A stretch of DNA of 5,197 nt from positions 1 to 5,197 of the forward strand of contig CAMLDY010000148.1 in the NCBI GenBank assembly GCA_946478895.1. Direction: 5' to 3'. Shown here in pieces: positions 1 to 5,197 of this stretch. The position numbers and the translations under genes were made by a program. Every line of letters begins with the position of its first letter. Position 1 is the stretch's first letter. The notes beneath the pieces were generated by a model. The model had not been told where the DNA came from. It did no database searches and was given only the letters and a program-made list of their open reading frames with translations. Source of the DNA: an uncultured Gemmatimonadota bacterium. GTDB lineage: Bacteria > Gemmatimonadota > Gemmatimonadetes > Gemmatimonadales > Gemmatimonadaceae.

Positions 1-591
1 TGGTCGGCGCGCGACATCCAGTCGTGGGAGTACCAGCCGCTGGGACCGTTTCTCGCCAAGAATTTTGCAACGACGATCTCTCCGTGGGTGGTCACCTGGG
101 AAGCGCTCGAGCCCTATCGGGTGCCCGCGTTCTTCAGGCCGCCCAACGATCCGGCGCCGCTACCGTACCTGTCGTCGGAGAAAGATCGAAACGGGGGCGG
201 TCTCGACCTCACCATCGAGGTTTACATCAGGTCGATGCTGATGCGCGAGGGCCGGCTGCGTCCGACCCGGCTCAGCGCGGCATCGCTGGCGGACATGTAC
301 TGGACGCCGGCGCAGATGCTGACCCATCACGCCAGCAACGGCTGCAACCTCAGGCCCGGTGATCTCTTCGCCAGCGGCACCGTCTCCGGTCCGGAGCCGG
401 GGTCCCAGGGTTGTCTCCTCGAGCTGACGCGACGCGGCGCCGAGCCCGTCACTCTTCCGACCGGCGAGGAGCGCAAGTTTCTCCACGACGGTGACGAGAT
501 AACCATCCGTGCCTACTTCCAGCGCGAAGGTGCCGCGCGGATTGGGCTTGGGGAGTGTTCTGGCCTCATAGTCGCGTCGTCGAAGTCCTGA
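1..591 (+). CDS. fahA: Fumarylacetoacetase, C-terminal 196 residues (5' end outside window)
   Basis: This enzyme hydrolyses 4-fumarylacetoacetate to fumarate and acetoacetate, the last step of tyrosine/homogentisate breakdown in the cytosol. The reading frame is open from base 1 and ends at TGA 589-591. The first residues, WSARDIQSWEYQPLGPF, match the FAH core. By alignment from memory with mammalian FAH, the metal-ligand Asp lies just before base 1, while R4, Q7, K20 (metal/active site) and T24 are present. Later come the family blocks HHASNGCNLRPGD (starting about residue 109) and GTVSGPEPGSQGCLLEL, which carries the substrate-contact Thr at about 127 and the catalytic-dyad Glu at about 141. 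The C-terminus, GDEITIRAYFQREGAARIGLGECSG, is also typical. Full-length FAH is about 420 residues, so a little over half is missing. Nothing in the visible part suggests decay. The internal ATGs are not starts. The SET gene follows after 21 bases. Confidence 0.95.
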   Translation, partial: WSARDIQSWEYQPLGPFLAKNFATTISPWVVTWEALEPYRVPAFFRPPNDPAPLPYLSSEKDRNGGGLDLTIEVYIRSMLMREGRLRPTRLSAASLADMYWTPAQMLTHHASNGCNLRPGDLFASGTVSGPEPGSQGCLLELTRRGAEPVTLPTGEERKFLHDGDEITIRAYFQREGAARIGLGECSGLIVASSKS

Positions 592-612
592 ACCCACAAC
601 TCTCCAATCAAG

Positions 613-1134
613 ATGTCGAACAACGGGCGCGAGCCCCTTTATGTCGTCCGCCGATCATTCATCCACGGCCGCGGCGTTTTCGCGGCGCGCCGCATTCGCA
701 AGGGCACCCGCATCCTCGAGTACATGGGCGAGCGAATCGACAACGATGAAGCCGACCGTCGCTACGACGACAACCGGATGAAGCGGCACCACACCTTTCT
801 TTTCACACTCGACAAGAACACCGTCATCGACGGCGCGATCGCGACCGGCGGCGGCGATGCCAGTTTCATCAACCACTCGTGTGATCCGAACTGCGAAGCA
901 ATCATCACCGGCAGGAAGATCTTCATCCACGCGAAGCGGACCATCGAACCGGGGGAAGAGCTCGCCTACGATTATCAGTACGAGCGCACCGGCGAGAACG
1001 ACGACGAGCTCGAGAAGTTCTATGTGTGCAAGTGCGGCGCGCCGAACTGTCGGGGCACGATCATGAAGCCCGAAAAGAAGCGAAGGTCCCGGCCGAAGCG
1101 GCGGCGGCGAAAGTCAGCACGGTCTGCCCGCTAG
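613..1134 (+). CDS. SET-domain protein-lysine methyltransferase with post-SET zinc motif and basic C-terminal tail
   Basis: This is a predicted S-adenosylmethionine-dependent protein lysine N-methyltransferase of 173 residues. In order it shows the N-terminal SET block R14-SFIHGRGVFA-A25 (SAM-binding GxG-type motif), GTRILEYMGERI (31-42), a central FLFTLDKNTVIDG (62-74), the signature FINHSCDPNC (85-94), then EPGEELAYDYQY (112-123) with the catalytic-site Tyr. The post-SET CxCx4C is CKCGAPNC at 139-146. C90 plus C139, C141 and C146 are the expected four-cysteine zinc site. From residue 152 the tail is almost all Lys, Arg and Ser (KKRRSRPKRRRRKSARSAR, 155-173), which suggests binding to DNA, RNA or an acidic partner. 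The start at ATG 613 gives the usual family N-terminus, although no good Shine-Dalgarno precedes it. It may be read through from the fumarylacetoacetase gene 21 bases upstream. The substrate is unknown. Bacterial SET proteins have been linked to host histones in pathogens, but chromosomal proteins of the cell itself are equally possible here. Confidence 0.93.
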   Translation: MSNNGREPLYVVRRSFIHGRGVFAARRIRKGTRILEYMGERIDNDEADRRYDDNRMKRHHTFLFTLDKNTVIDGAIATGGGDASFINHSCDPNCEAIITGRKIFIHAKRTIEPGEELAYDYQYERTGENDDELEKFYVCKCGAPNCRGTIMKPEKKRRSRPKRRRRKSARSAR

Positions 1135-1222
1135 TCGTACTGTAGATAACGCCGGCCTTACGCCGGTCCTCTGGACTTCAGCTGTAGGCGGCGGTTATGG
1201 TCAGAAGGTCAACAAAATTCCC

Positions 1223-1226
1223 GGAG
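1223..1226 (+). promoter_or_regulatory. Shine-Dalgarno site for the M13 peptidase gene
   Basis: GGAG is followed by a 7-base spacer (taactgc) and ATG 1234. This fixes the start and agrees with the signal peptide that begins there. The rest of the 1135-1222 gap shows a short direct repeat CGCCGG (1151-1156 and 1162-1167 approximately) but no convincing terminator or promoter. Confidence 0.75.
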
Positions 1227-1233
1227 TAACTGC

Positions 1234-3270
1234 ATGCGTCTCGTTTTACGTGCCCTCGCGCTCACCGTTGGGTTTGCGGCATCTGCTTCGGCGCAAAACG
1301 CCGTTCCGATGCAAACCAAGCCCCTCGACCCGGTCAACATCGATCGCTCGGTTTCGGCGTGCACCGACTTCTACCAGTTCGCCAACGGCGGCTGGATCAA
1401 AGCACACCCGATTCCGCCCGCTTACTCCGTTTGGGGCAGCTTCACCGAGCTTCAGGAGAACAATCAGAGCAACCTGCTCTCCATCCTGCGGAACGCCGCT
1501 GCGAACGGCAACAAGCAGGCGAACGCCGATTTGCGCAAGCTCGGCACCTACTACTCCTCGTGCATGGATTCCGCTGCCGCCGAGCGCGCCGGATACCAGC
1601 CCATCGCCGACGAGCTGAAGCGCGTCAGCGCGATCAGCAATCGTGCACAGCTGGAGTCGGAGATCGCGCGGCTGCACGGACGCGGCGTCCCCGTCGTCTT
1701 CGGCTTCGGCGCCCAGCAGGATGCCAAGAACACTACCGAGGTCATCGCCGGGATCAGGCAGGGCGGATTGTCGCTCCCGGATCGTGACTACTACCTCAAC
1801 GACGCCAAGCGGTACGCCGACATTCGCACCAGCTACGTCGATCATGTCGCCCGGATGTTTCAGCTGATTGGCGAGAGCCAGCAGCAGGCGGCGGCAGACG
1901 CGCAGCGGGTGCTATCGATCGAGACATCATTGGCCCGTCCGGCAAAGACGCGTGTCGAGCTCCGTGATCCGAACGCGAATTATCACAAGATGACGCCGGC
2001 CGAGCTCGCGCAGCTCGCGCCTGGTTTCAACTGGCCGCGCTTCTTCACCGGCGAGGGCCGCGGCGACATTCCGGCCATCAACGTCCAGAATACGGTCTTT
2101 CTCAAGGCGGCGGATAGCCTGCTGACCGCTGTGCCGCTCTCGGACTGGAAAGCGTACCTCCGCTGGAAGATCGTCGATGCCGCGGCGCCGGCACTCAGCT
2201 CGGCGTTCGTGAACGAGGATTTCCGGTTTGGCAGCACGCTGACCGGAGTGAAAGAGCAGCTTCCGCGCGAGCGCCGCTGCACCCGCGCCACTGATGCGGG
2301 TCTCCGCGACGCGCTCGGCCAGGCCTACGTCGCGCAGTACTTCCCGCCGACGGCGAAGCAGCGCGCTCTCGACATGGTGCGAAACCTGGAATCGGTGTTC
2401 CACGACCGGCTCCAGAAGCTGGGTTGGATGTCGGATACCACCCGCGTCCAGGCGACGGCCAAGCTCGCCGCCTTCACCAACAAGATCGGCTATCCCGACA
2501 AGTGGCGTGATTACAGCACTCTCGACATCAAGCCGGGTCCGTTCCTCAACAACCAGATGGCCGTGCGAGAGTACGAGCGTCACCGCGAGCTCGCGCGCAT
2601 CGGACAGCCCGTCGATCGCACCGAGTGGGGAATGACCCCACCGACCGTCAACGCATACTACAACCCGCTGATGAACGAGATCGTGTTTCCGGCTGGCATC
2701 ATGCAGCCGCCGTTCTTCGATCCGAATGCCGACGATGCTGTGAACTACGGTGGCATGGGAGCCGTGATCGGGCACGAGATGACCCACGGATTCGATGACC
2801 AGGGCGCGCAGTTCGATCCGCAGGGGAATCTTCGCAACTGGTGGAGCGCGTCGGACCTCGAGAAGTTCAAGCACGGCACCGGTCTCGTCGCGTCGCAGTT
2901 CGACTCCTACACGGTGCTCGACAGCGTGCACGTGAACGGCAAGCTCACTCTCGGCGAGAATCTCGCGGATCTGGGCGGACTGTCGGTCTCGTACGCGGCG
3001 ATGGAGAAAGCGCTCGCCGAAAAGGGAAGACCACCGCTCATCGATGGCTTCACACCGGAGCAGCGGTTCTTCCTTGCATGGGCGCAGATCTGGCGGCAGA
3101 ACATCACCCCCGAAGCGGCGCGCGTTCGAATCAACACCGATCCGCATTCGCCGGGACAGTGGCGCGTCAACGGACCGCTCTCGAACATGCCCCAATTCGC
3201 GGCCGCGTTCGGCTGTAAGCCGGGCGATGCCATGGTCAGGCCGGACTCGGTCAGGCCGGAGATCTGGTAG
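1234..3270 (+). CDS. Secreted M13-family (neprilysin/PepO-like) zinc metallopeptidase
   Basis: An endopeptidase of 678 residues that probably cuts oligopeptides outside the cytoplasm. Residues 1-20 form a Sec signal peptide (positive MRLVLR, hydrophobic core, ASA before Q21). There is no lipobox Cys, so the product is soluble, periplasmic or secreted. The N-terminal M13 domain starts at CTDFYQFANGGW (C43) and carries SSCMD (C110) and RRCTRATD (C349). The catalytic domain has the substrate-binding NAYYNP (473-478), NEIVFPAGI (481-489), the zinc motif HEMTH (H514, E515, H518), the third ligand and support residue in ENLADLGG (E575, D579), and DPHSPGQWR with H638 and R644. All catalytic residues are present and the length is normal. 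There are only four cysteines (43, 110, 349, 661), which fit two neprilysin disulfides. The C-terminus keeps the final Trp but reads PEIW instead of the usual C-x-V-W. Start supported by GGAG 7 bases upstream. The gene is probably monocistronic, since 419 non-coding bases follow. Substrate unknown. Confidence 0.96.
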   Translation: MRLVLRALALTVGFAASASAQNAVPMQTKPLDPVNIDRSVSACTDFYQFANGGWIKAHPIPPAYSVWGSFTELQENNQSNLLSILRNAAANGNKQANADLRKLGTYYSSCMDSAAAERAGYQPIADELKRVSAISNRAQLESEIARLHGRGVPVVFGFGAQQDAKNTTEVIAGIRQGGLSLPDRDYYLNDAKRYADIRTSYVDHVARMFQLIGESQQQAAADAQRVLSIETSLARPAKTRVELRDPNANYHKMTPAELAQLAPGFNWPRFFTGEGRGDIPAINVQNTVFLKAADSLLTAVPLSDWKAYLRWKIVDAAAPALSSAFVNEDFRFGSTLTGVKEQLPRERRCTRATDAGLRDALGQAYVAQYFPPTAKQRALDMVRNLESVFHDRLQKLGWMSDTTRVQATAKLAAFTNKIGYPDKWRDYSTLDIKPGPFLNNQMAVREYERHRELARIGQPVDRTEWGMTPPTVNAYYNPLMNEIVFPAGIMQPPFFDPNADDAVNYGGMGAVIGHEMTHGFDDQGAQFDPQGNLRNWWSASDLEKFKHGTGLVASQFDSYTVLDSVHVNGKLTLGENLADLGGLSVSYAAMEKALAEKGRPPLIDGFTPEQRFFLAWAQIWRQNITPEAARVRINTDPHSPGQWRVNGPLSNMPQFAAAFGCKPGDAMVRPDSVRPEIW

Positions 3271-3286
3271 GATAGAGTCAAAGCAG

Positions 3287-3366
3287 CTCTAGGAACCTGC
3301 AAAAGAAGACTACCGGCGGGAGGCTGTGGGCGGGCCGGCCGGCGGCCGGGAGCTCGCTTCCTAGAG
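3287..3366. repeat. Nested 9-base inverted repeat at the left end of the palindrome
   Basis: CTCTAGGAA (3287-3295) just outside the left arm is the exact reverse complement of TTCCTAGAG (3358-3366) inside it. Together they flank the outer 13-mer and its GC-rich segment. No matching outer copy is seen on the right side. This may be chance, or a hint that the element reaches a few bases further left than 3300. Confidence 0.45.
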
Positions 3367-3593
3367 ACTAAAGAAGACTACCAGCTAATGGCGATGGGCG
3401 GAGCAGCGGACGGCTCCGAGCATTTTTTGGAAACAGCACCCGGAGCCAACCCACGGTGTTCATCCAACCCGTGCTCGGTGCCGCGAGCTGCTCCGCCCGA
3501 AGCTCCTGGCTGGTAGTCTTCTTTAGTATTTAGGGAACGAGCCCCCAGCCTCGAGCCGGCCCGCCGACGGCCGCTACCGGTAGTCTTCTTTTG
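3300..3593. repeat. 294-base interrupted palindrome with four copies of a 13-mer
   Basis: Two arms pair around a centre at about 3447. Perfectly matching blocks are CAAAAGAAGACTACCGG (3300-3316) with 3577-3593, GGCGGGCCGGC (3329-3339) with 3555-3565, ACTAAAGAAGACTACCAGC (3367-3385) with 3509-3527, GGGCGGAGCAGC (3396-3407) with 3487-3498, and 12 bases with one mismatch (3411-3422 with 3472-3483). The loop is about 49 bases (3423-3471). All inner blocks share one centre, so spacing is kept while the sequence between blocks has diverged. The 13-mer AAAGAAGACTACC lies at 3302 and 3370, and its complement at 3512 and 3579, with spacings of 68 and 67. I see no ORF, no transposase and no clear target-site duplication. 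It could be a MITE or BIME-like repeat, a protein-binding array or a structured RNA. I do not recognise the family. Confidence 0.9.
3399..3428 (+). terminator. Possible weak intrinsic terminator inside the palindrome
   Basis: CGGAGC (3399-3404) can pair with GCTCCG (3413-3418) around an 8-base loop, and six T follow at 3423-3428. The four bases between stem and T-run and the short stem make this a poor classical terminator, but it is the only such candidate after the M13 peptidase gene. The same bases are also needed for the long arm pairing (3396-3407 with 3487-3498) and for another hairpin (GGCTCCG 3412-3418 with CGGAGCC 3441-3447), so these folds exclude each other. Confidence 0.25.
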
Positions 3594-3595
3594 TC

Positions 3596-3643
3596 GTTCA
3601 ATGCCTGACGTCTCTTAAAGTTCAATGCCTGACGTCTCTTAAA
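3596..3643. repeat. Perfect tandem repeat, 2 x 24 bases
   Basis: Unit 1 is 3596-3619 and unit 2 is 3620-3643. They are identical and directly adjacent. Each begins GTTCAATGCC, contains the 6-base palindrome GACGTC (3607-3612 and 3631-3636), and ends CTCTTAAA. The array starts only two bases after the large palindrome and ends 46 bases before the apaG start. Exact identity suggests a recent duplication or a selected pair of binding sites upstream of apaG. Two copies are too few to call a CRISPR array. Confidence 0.9.
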
Positions 3644-3660
3644 TCTGAATAGGTTGTACC

Positions 3661-3689
3661 CCCTCCGATCCCCTGACTAAGTTGGAGGG
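3661..3689 (+). promoter_or_regulatory. Hairpin covering the Shine-Dalgarno of apaG
   Basis: CCCTCCGA (3661-3668) can pair with TTGGAGGG (3682-3689), six Watson-Crick pairs plus an A-U and a G-U pair, with a 13-base loop. The 3' strand is the only purine-rich GGAGGG before apaG, and it touches ATG 3690 with no spacer. That is too close for normal Shine-Dalgarno use at that ATG. An in-frame TAA at 3678-3680 rules out an upstream start. The hairpin may limit or control initiation, or the gene may be translated from a leaderless or very short-leader transcript. Confidence 0.45.
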
Positions 3690-4103
3690 ATGACCGCACG
3701 AAGCTTCTTCTACCGCGAGACCGAAGGAATTCGCGTGACCGTGCGTCCGGTTTATCTGCGCGATCACTCGGAGCCGTCGCAGAGTCATTACGTTTTCGCT
3801 TATTTCGTGCGCATTGAGAACGTCGGCGAGATGGCGGCGCAACTGCTCACTCGCCGCTGGCTCATCCACGATTCCGTCGGCGATGGCGTCGACACCGAGG
3901 TGCTCGGTGAAGGGGTCGTCGGCGAGCAACCGACCATCATGCCTGGCGCCGTGCACGAATACCAGAGCTTCTGCATTCTCAAATCAGGGGAAGGCTGGAT
4001 GGAGGGTCATTATGGATTTCTCCGCCAGGACGGGACTTCTTTCGAGGCGGCGATCCCGCGCTTCATTCTGAGCGCGAGCGAATCGACCAGTCTGCCGTCG
4101 TAG
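3690..4103 (+). CDS. apaG: ApaG family protein (DUF525)
   Basis: A small cytosolic protein of 137 residues with an immunoglobulin/fibronectin-III-like beta fold in known family members. E. coli ApaG was linked genetically to cobalt and magnesium handling and its gene lies beside apaH, but its biochemical role is not settled. Family marks seen here are TEGIRVTVRPVYL (11-23), YVFAYFVRIENVG (34-46), QLLTRRWLIHDSVG (51-64, usually RHW), the GxGxxG motif GEGVVG (73-78) followed by EQP, PGAVHEYQSFCIL (85-97), GWMEGHYGF (102-110) and IPRFIL (122-127). The length fits the family (about 125-130), with a short Ser-rich tail. ATG 3690 is the first possible start after the in-frame stop at 3678. A hairpin and a 24-base tandem repeat lie just upstream. 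No apaH is beside it; a cyclase-family gene follows after 22 bases. Confidence 0.95.
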   Translation: MTARSFFYRETEGIRVTVRPVYLRDHSEPSQSHYVFAYFVRIENVGEMAAQLLTRRWLIHDSVGDGVDTEVLGEGVVGEQPTIMPGAVHEYQSFCILKSGEGWMEGHYGFLRQDGTSFEAAIPRFILSASESTSLPS

Positions 4104-4125
4104 AGCGCGCACGACTGTTGCTTTC

Positions 4126-4764
4126 GTGTCCGGCGTGAGCCGCATCTACGACGTCTCGGTTCCGATCCGCTCCGGCGGACTCGTCTATCCGGGAAACCCC
4201 GAAATCGACATCAGTCTCCAGCAGGCCGTTGCCAAAGGCGCCGGCGCCAACGTTTCAGCGATACGCTTCGGCTCACATACCGGAACGCACGCGGACGCGT
4301 CGCGCCACTTCTTCGACGACGGCGAGACGGTCGACAGGATTCCGCTGGAGCGGCTTATCGGCCGGGCCGTACTGATAAAGTTTCCGGACAGTCTGCGATC
4401 GATTGGAGCCGACGATCTTCGCGCTCACGACCTGAAGGGTCAGAAGCGCGTGCTGCTCGGCACCCGAAACTCCGCGCTCCTCTCGCAAAAGCAGTTCGCT
4501 CCCGACTACACCTACCTCGCGCCCGACGGCGCACAATATCTCGTCGAGCAGGGAATAGAGCTGGTCGGCGTCGACTATCTCTCGGTCGAGCAGTTCCACT
4601 CCGGGCATCATCGCACCCACCGCACGCTGCTCGAGCGCTCGGTCGTGATCATCGAAGGACTGGACCTTTCCGCGCCACCGCCGGGCGAGTACGAGTTCAT
4701 CTGCCTGCCGTTGCGCATCGAAGGGTGCGACGGCGCTCCCGCCCGCGCCGTCCTCATCGCATGA
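4126..4764 (+). CDS. Cyclase-family metal-dependent hydrolase, kynurenine-formamidase-like
   Basis: A protein of 212 residues of the 'putative cyclase' fold, whose known members include arylformamidase (KynB) and isatin hydrolase. They use a metal pair, often zinc or manganese, to hydrolyse amide bonds of small molecules. The signature HTGTHADASRHF (51-62) supplies H51, H55 and D57 as metal ligands and H61 as the likely catalytic His. VGVDYLSVEQ (147-156), H165 and E177 (in IIEGLDLS) complete the site, with the same His-to-Glu spacing of 12 that I recall for KynB. The usual DAPxHF is DASRHF here (Pro to Ser at 59). The end, YEFICLPLRIEGCDGAPARAVLI, is typical. Start GTG 4126; GTG 4135 three codons later is equally possible, and neither has a clear Shine-Dalgarno. 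The stop overlaps the next gene. No other kynurenine-pathway gene is in view, so I leave out the symbol kynB. Confidence 0.9.
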   Translation: MSGVSRIYDVSVPIRSGGLVYPGNPEIDISLQQAVAKGAGANVSAIRFGSHTGTHADASRHFFDDGETVDRIPLERLIGRAVLIKFPDSLRSIGADDLRAHDLKGQKRVLLGTRNSALLSQKQFAPDYTYLAPDGAQYLVEQGIELVGVDYLSVEQFHSGHHRTHRTLLERSVVIIEGLDLSAPPPGEYEFICLPLRIEGCDGAPARAVLIA

Positions 4765-5197
4765 CGGCCATCACCCACATCTTCTTTGATGTCGGAGGCG
4801 TGCTCGGCTCGAACGGCTGGGACCGGGGCGAGCGCCAGCGCGCGGTCGAGCGCTTCGGGCTAGACGCCGAGGATTTCCAGTGGCGCCACGAGGAAGTGGT
4901 GGGCGAATGGGAGGAAGGCAAGATCACCCTCGACGAGTATCTGGATCTCGCCGTTTTCTACATCGACCGCCCGTTCTCGCGCAGCGAGTTCGCCGACTTC
5001 ATGTACTCCCAGAGCGTTCCCAACGATTCGACCATCGGCATCGCGCGCGCTCTCTCCGCCGACTCGCGCTTCACCCTGATGACTCTCAACAACGAATCCG
5101 AGGAGCTCAACATCCACCGGATCGAGTCGTTCGGAATCGCGCAGATCTTCGAGGCATTCCTTTCGTCCTGCTGGCTTGGCGTCCGCAAGCCGATGCG
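4761..5197 (+). CDS. HAD-superfamily hydrolase, N-terminal 145 residues (3' end outside window)
   Basis: Probably a phosphatase acting on a small phosphorylated metabolite in the cytosol. Motif I is HIFFDVGGVL (6-15) with nucleophile D10. The second Asp of the usual DxD is Gly (G12), as also seen in 'FDxGxV' HAD proteins such as YihX. An alpha-helical cap region covers about residues 20-85 (EEVVGEWEEGKITLDEYL). Motif II is LMTLNNES with T108, and motif III begins at GVRKPM with K143. Motif IV is beyond the window edge. ATG 4761 overlaps the stop of the cyclase-family gene as ATGA, and there is no separate Shine-Dalgarno, so translation is probably coupled. The frame stays open to the last base. 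Typical relatives are about 200 residues, so roughly 60 are missing. Substrate cannot be told. Confidence 0.9.
   Translation, partial: MTAITHIFFDVGGVLGSNGWDRGERQRAVERFGLDAEDFQWRHEEVVGEWEEGKITLDEYLDLAVFYIDRPFSRSEFADFMYSQSVPNDSTIGIARALSADSRFTLMTLNNESEELNIHRIESFGIAQIFEAFLSSCWLGVRKPM

Noticed and set aside
160..597. Minus-strand open frame of 145 codons opposite fumarylacetoacetase
   Set aside because: It overlaps a well-supported gene, has low-complexity Arg/Gly-rich translation and no family resemblance.
1150..1172. Terminator after the SET gene
   Set aside because: CGCCGG occurs as a direct repeat; the possible stem is only four bases of self-complementary CCGG and no T-run follows.
1927..3195. 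Long open frame of 422 codons on the minus strand
   Set aside because: It is antisense to the catalytic half of the M13 peptidase, whose zinc site and family blocks are unmistakable. Its translation is Arg/Val/Glu-rich with no recognisable domain, as expected for a shadow frame in GC-rich DNA.
3288..3605. Target-site duplication flanking the palindrome
   Set aside because: The bases just outside (…aacctg and tcgttc…) do not repeat each other; only a short GAAC/GTTC inverted match exists, which fits an imperfect arm extension rather than a duplication.
3591..3619. Sigma70-like promoter for apaG (TTGTCG, 17-base gap, CTTAAA)
   Set aside because: The match is weak (about 4 of 6 and 3 of 6) and overlaps the tandem repeat; it is not better than chance in this sequence.
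3596..3643. CRISPR array
   Set aside because: Two directly adjacent identical units without a spacer between them are a tandem duplication, not repeat-spacer structure, and no cas gene is present.
4860..5188. Minus-strand open frames opposite the HAD hydrolase
   Set aside because: The + strand frame carries HAD motifs I to III and an ATGA overlap with the previous gene, so these are shadows.

Overview
All genes in this window lie on the + strand of GC-rich bacterial DNA. The order is: the 3' part of a fumarylacetoacetase gene (1-591), a SET-domain lysine methyltransferase with a very basic tail (613-1134), a secreted M13 zinc metallopeptidase (1234-3270), a 419-base non-coding gap full of repeats (3271-3689), apaG (3690-4103), a cyclase/kynurenine-formamidase-like hydrolase (4126-4764), and a HAD-type hydrolase that overlaps it by four bases and runs off the window (4761-5197). 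The GC content, the exported M13 peptidase with its 'CTDFYQFANGGW' N-terminus and the presence of a bacterial SET protein suggest a soil or sediment phylum such as Gemmatimonadota or Acidobacteriota. That placement is an impression from protein style, not a computed result.

Region 1-1134: the fumarylacetoacetase (last step of tyrosine degradation) is followed after 21 bases by the SET gene, so the two may be co-transcribed. Region 1135-3270: a 99-base gap with a good ribosome binding site leads into the M13 peptidase, which has a Sec signal peptide and a complete HExxH...ExxxD zinc site. It has only four cysteines, and they match two of the disulfides of neprilysin.

Region 3271-3689 is the most unusual part. 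It holds a 294-base interrupted palindrome (3300-3593) centred at about 3447. Its arms share perfect blocks of 17, 11, 19 and 12 bases, and a 13-mer occurs twice in each arm. Two bases beyond it is a perfect 2 x 24-base tandem repeat (3596-3643). A small hairpin then buries the only Shine-Dalgarno-like sequence in front of apaG and ends directly at its ATG. No ORF, transposase or clear target-site duplication goes with the palindrome. It looks like a non-autonomous repeat (MITE- or BIME-like), or possibly a structured RNA.

Region 3690-5197: apaG, the cyclase-family hydrolase and the HAD hydrolase are tightly packed (22-base gap, then an ATGA overlap), which suggests one operon with translational coupling at the last junction. 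No functional link between them is obvious. The likely small-molecule hydrolase and phosphatase pair points to catabolic or housekeeping metabolism. I recognise no defence system, CRISPR array, tRNA, rRNA or prophage gene here.
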